5,935 bases of DNA from Aquifex aeolicus (GTDB taxonomy: Bacteria; Aquificota; Aquificia; Aquificales; Aquificaceae), in NCBI GenBank assembly GCA_011375045.1, contig DRNB01000248.1, positions 1 through 5,935 of the forward strand, in the 5' to 3' direction. A program made the position numbers and the translations under genes. Shown piece by piece: positions 5,185-5,935 of the stretch. Position 1 is the first letter of the stretch; the number at the start of each line of letters is the position of its first letter. Under the pieces are notes generated by a model. That model made no database searches. It worked only from the letters and a program-made list of their open reading frames with translations, and was not told where the DNA came from.

Positions 5185-5608
5185 GCTCCCCCTCCTTCTC
5201 CTGATAACCTCCCTTCTGTGGGGACAGCCCATAACCGGAGAAGCCCAGAAGCTCGAGTTCAAAAAGGACAGGATAGTTTACACGGGAAAGGTGAAGCTCA
5301 CCAGAGGAGAAGCTACCCTCCGGGCGCGGAAGGTAACCATACTCCTCGACGAGGAGGGCAAACCCCTGAAGCTGGTGGCGGAGGGAAACGTCCTGTATCT
5401 CGAACCGGGCAGAAAGGCTACTGCAGACTACGCGGAGTACGATCTGAGGAAAGAGGTCATAGTCCTGAGGGGGAGCGCAAAGGTGGAGGAGAGGAAAAAC
5501 GTCCTTGAGGCGGAAGAGATAGTTTATGATAGAAGGAACGAAACCCTTCAGGCAAAGGGCGGAGAGGGAAAGGTGAGAACCATATACATAGAGGAGGCGC
5601 AGGAATGA
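5174..5608 (+). CDS. lptA: LPS transport periplasmic protein LptA (OstA-like)
   Basis: This 144-residue protein has a signal peptide (MNYKLPLLLLITSLLWG, likely cleavage near G17/Q18 or after A24) and an OstA/LptA β-jellyroll domain. Repeating strand pairs are visible: YTGKVKLTRGEATLRARKV (36-54), AEGNVLYLEPGRKATADYAE (69-88) and LRGSAKVEERKNVLEAEEI (98-116). These have the family pattern G-x-V-x(n)-L-x-A/D. LptA oligomers form the bridge that carries LPS across the periplasm from LptC to LptD. It is a little shorter than E. coli LptA but seems complete. Its ATG is preceded by GAGG at 7 nt and lies inside the end of lptC (11-nt overlap), while its stop overlaps the next ATG (ATGA). Together these suggest translational coupling. 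No cysteine is present. Confidence 0.9.
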   Translation: MNYKLPLLLLITSLLWGQPITGEAQKLEFKKDRIVYTGKVKLTRGEATLRARKVTILLDEEGKPLKLVAEGNVLYLEPGRKATADYAEYDLRKEVIVLRGSAKVEERKNVLEAEEIVYDRRNETLQAKGGEGKVRTIYIEEAQE

Positions 5609-5895
5609 AGAAGTCGGACATTACCAGGGAGATCGCCCGCAGGAAGGGTATTTCTCAGAAAAAGGCGCGTATCATAGTGGACGGGGTTTTTCAGGCTATG
5701 GCTGAAGCCCTCACCAGAGGCGAAAAGGTGGAGATAAGGGGACTCGGAACCTTCAAGATAAAGAAGAAACCCTCTCGGTTTGTGAAGGATCCCCGCACCG
5801 GTATAGAGATCTTTGTAAGGGAGCGCTACGTTCCCGTTTTCAAGATGGGCAAGCTCATAAAGAACCACCTGAACTCGAAACACAAAAGGAGTTGA
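5605..5895 (+). CDS. HU/IHF-family DNA-binding protein
   Basis: This 96-residue protein is a complete member of the bacterial histone-like family, which binds DNA as a dimer, bends it and organises the nucleoid. The N-terminal helices are MKKSDITREIARRKGISQKKA and the following helix VDGVFQAMAEALTRG. The signature GLGTFKIKKK (46-55) leads into the β-arm, where VKDPRTGIEI (60-69) holds P63, the residue that intercalates in HU and IHF. VFKMGKLIKN (78-87) closes the fold. The arm has KDP in place of the usual RNP. The short basic tail NSKHKRS is lysine/arginine-rich. HU homodimer and IHF subunit cannot be told apart here. The start overlaps lptA by 4 nt, with GGAGG 6 nt upstream; the stop TGA shares one base with the next ATG. 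Confidence 0.93.
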   Translation: MKKSDITREIARRKGISQKKARIIVDGVFQAMAEALTRGEKVEIRGLGTFKIKKKPSRFVKDPRTGIEIFVRERYVPVFKMGKLIKNHLNSKHKRS

Positions 5896-5935
5896 TGAAA
5901 TACGACGTTCTCGTGGTGGGAGCCGGTCCGGCCGG
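5895..5935 (+). CDS. FAD/NAD(P)-binding oxidoreductase, N-terminal fragment (cut by window edge)
   Basis: Only 13 full codons are present: MKYDVLVVGAGPA and the first two bases of a Gly codon. This is the opening β-strand and GxGxxG dinucleotide-binding loop of a Rossmann-fold flavoprotein. Geranylgeranyl reductase-like proteins, FAD-dependent oxidoreductases and thioredoxin reductase-like enzymes all start this way, so the specific function cannot be named. The ATG shares one base with the HU-type stop (TGATG) and AAGGAG lies 3 nt upstream, so it is probably translated from the same transcript. Confidence 0.75.
   Translation, partial: MKYDVLVVGAGPA

Noticed and set aside
1..5935. CRISPR arrays, tRNA or rRNA genes, insertion sequences, long repeats
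   Set aside because: I saw no regularly spaced repeats, tRNA-like cloverleaf segments, transposase motifs or terminal inverted repeats. Nearly every base is accounted for by protein-coding genes.

Overview
The window looks like chromosomal DNA from a Gram-negative, probably thermophilic bacterium, most plausibly of the Aquificota (inference). It is GC-rich by eye, uses AGG/AGA, GAG and ATA codons heavily, and is extremely compact: genes overlap by 1-11 nt or are separated by a few tens of nt. The KdsC-type protein resembles what I remember of Aquifex KdsC. An LPS-making (Kdo, Lpt) outer-membrane lifestyle is clear from kdsC-lptC-lptA. No mobile element, CRISPR array, RNA gene or phage gene is visible.

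Layout. (1) Positions 1-492, minus strand: a small exported c-type cytochrome (244-492) followed by a DksA/TraR-type regulator that runs off the left edge (1-212). (2) 525-1934, plus strand: a GspE/PilB secretion or pilus assembly ATPase, divergent from the cytochrome across a 32-nt gap. (3) 3692 down to 1931, minus strand: a three-gene overlapping operon, RluB-type pseudouridine synthase, membrane-anchored thioredoxin-like protein, and TalC-type transaldolase. Its last stop codon overlaps the stop codon of the ATPase gene. (4) 3732-5935, plus strand: an exported thioredoxin-like protein, kdsC, lptC, lptA, an HU/IHF-family DNA-binding protein and the start of an FAD-dependent oxidoreductase, all tightly packed and probably one transcript.

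How the genes work together. KdsC releases Kdo for the LPS inner core, and LptC and LptA form the inner-membrane and periplasmic parts of the LPS transport bridge. The exported thioredoxin-like protein that leads this operon may handle envelope disulfides. The minus-strand operon mixes ribosome modification, redox and sugar-phosphate metabolism, as is common in compact thermophile genomes.

I see no wholly new system. The points most worth a second look are unusual starts (a probable CTG start for kdsC, an apparently leaderless ATPase gene, and a thioredoxin-like gene whose Shine-Dalgarno does not fit its only standard start), a possible Cys in place of the usual Met heme ligand in the small cytochrome, a residue suggesting transaldolase rather than fructose-6-phosphate aldolase activity, and an HU-type gene where lptB often sits.
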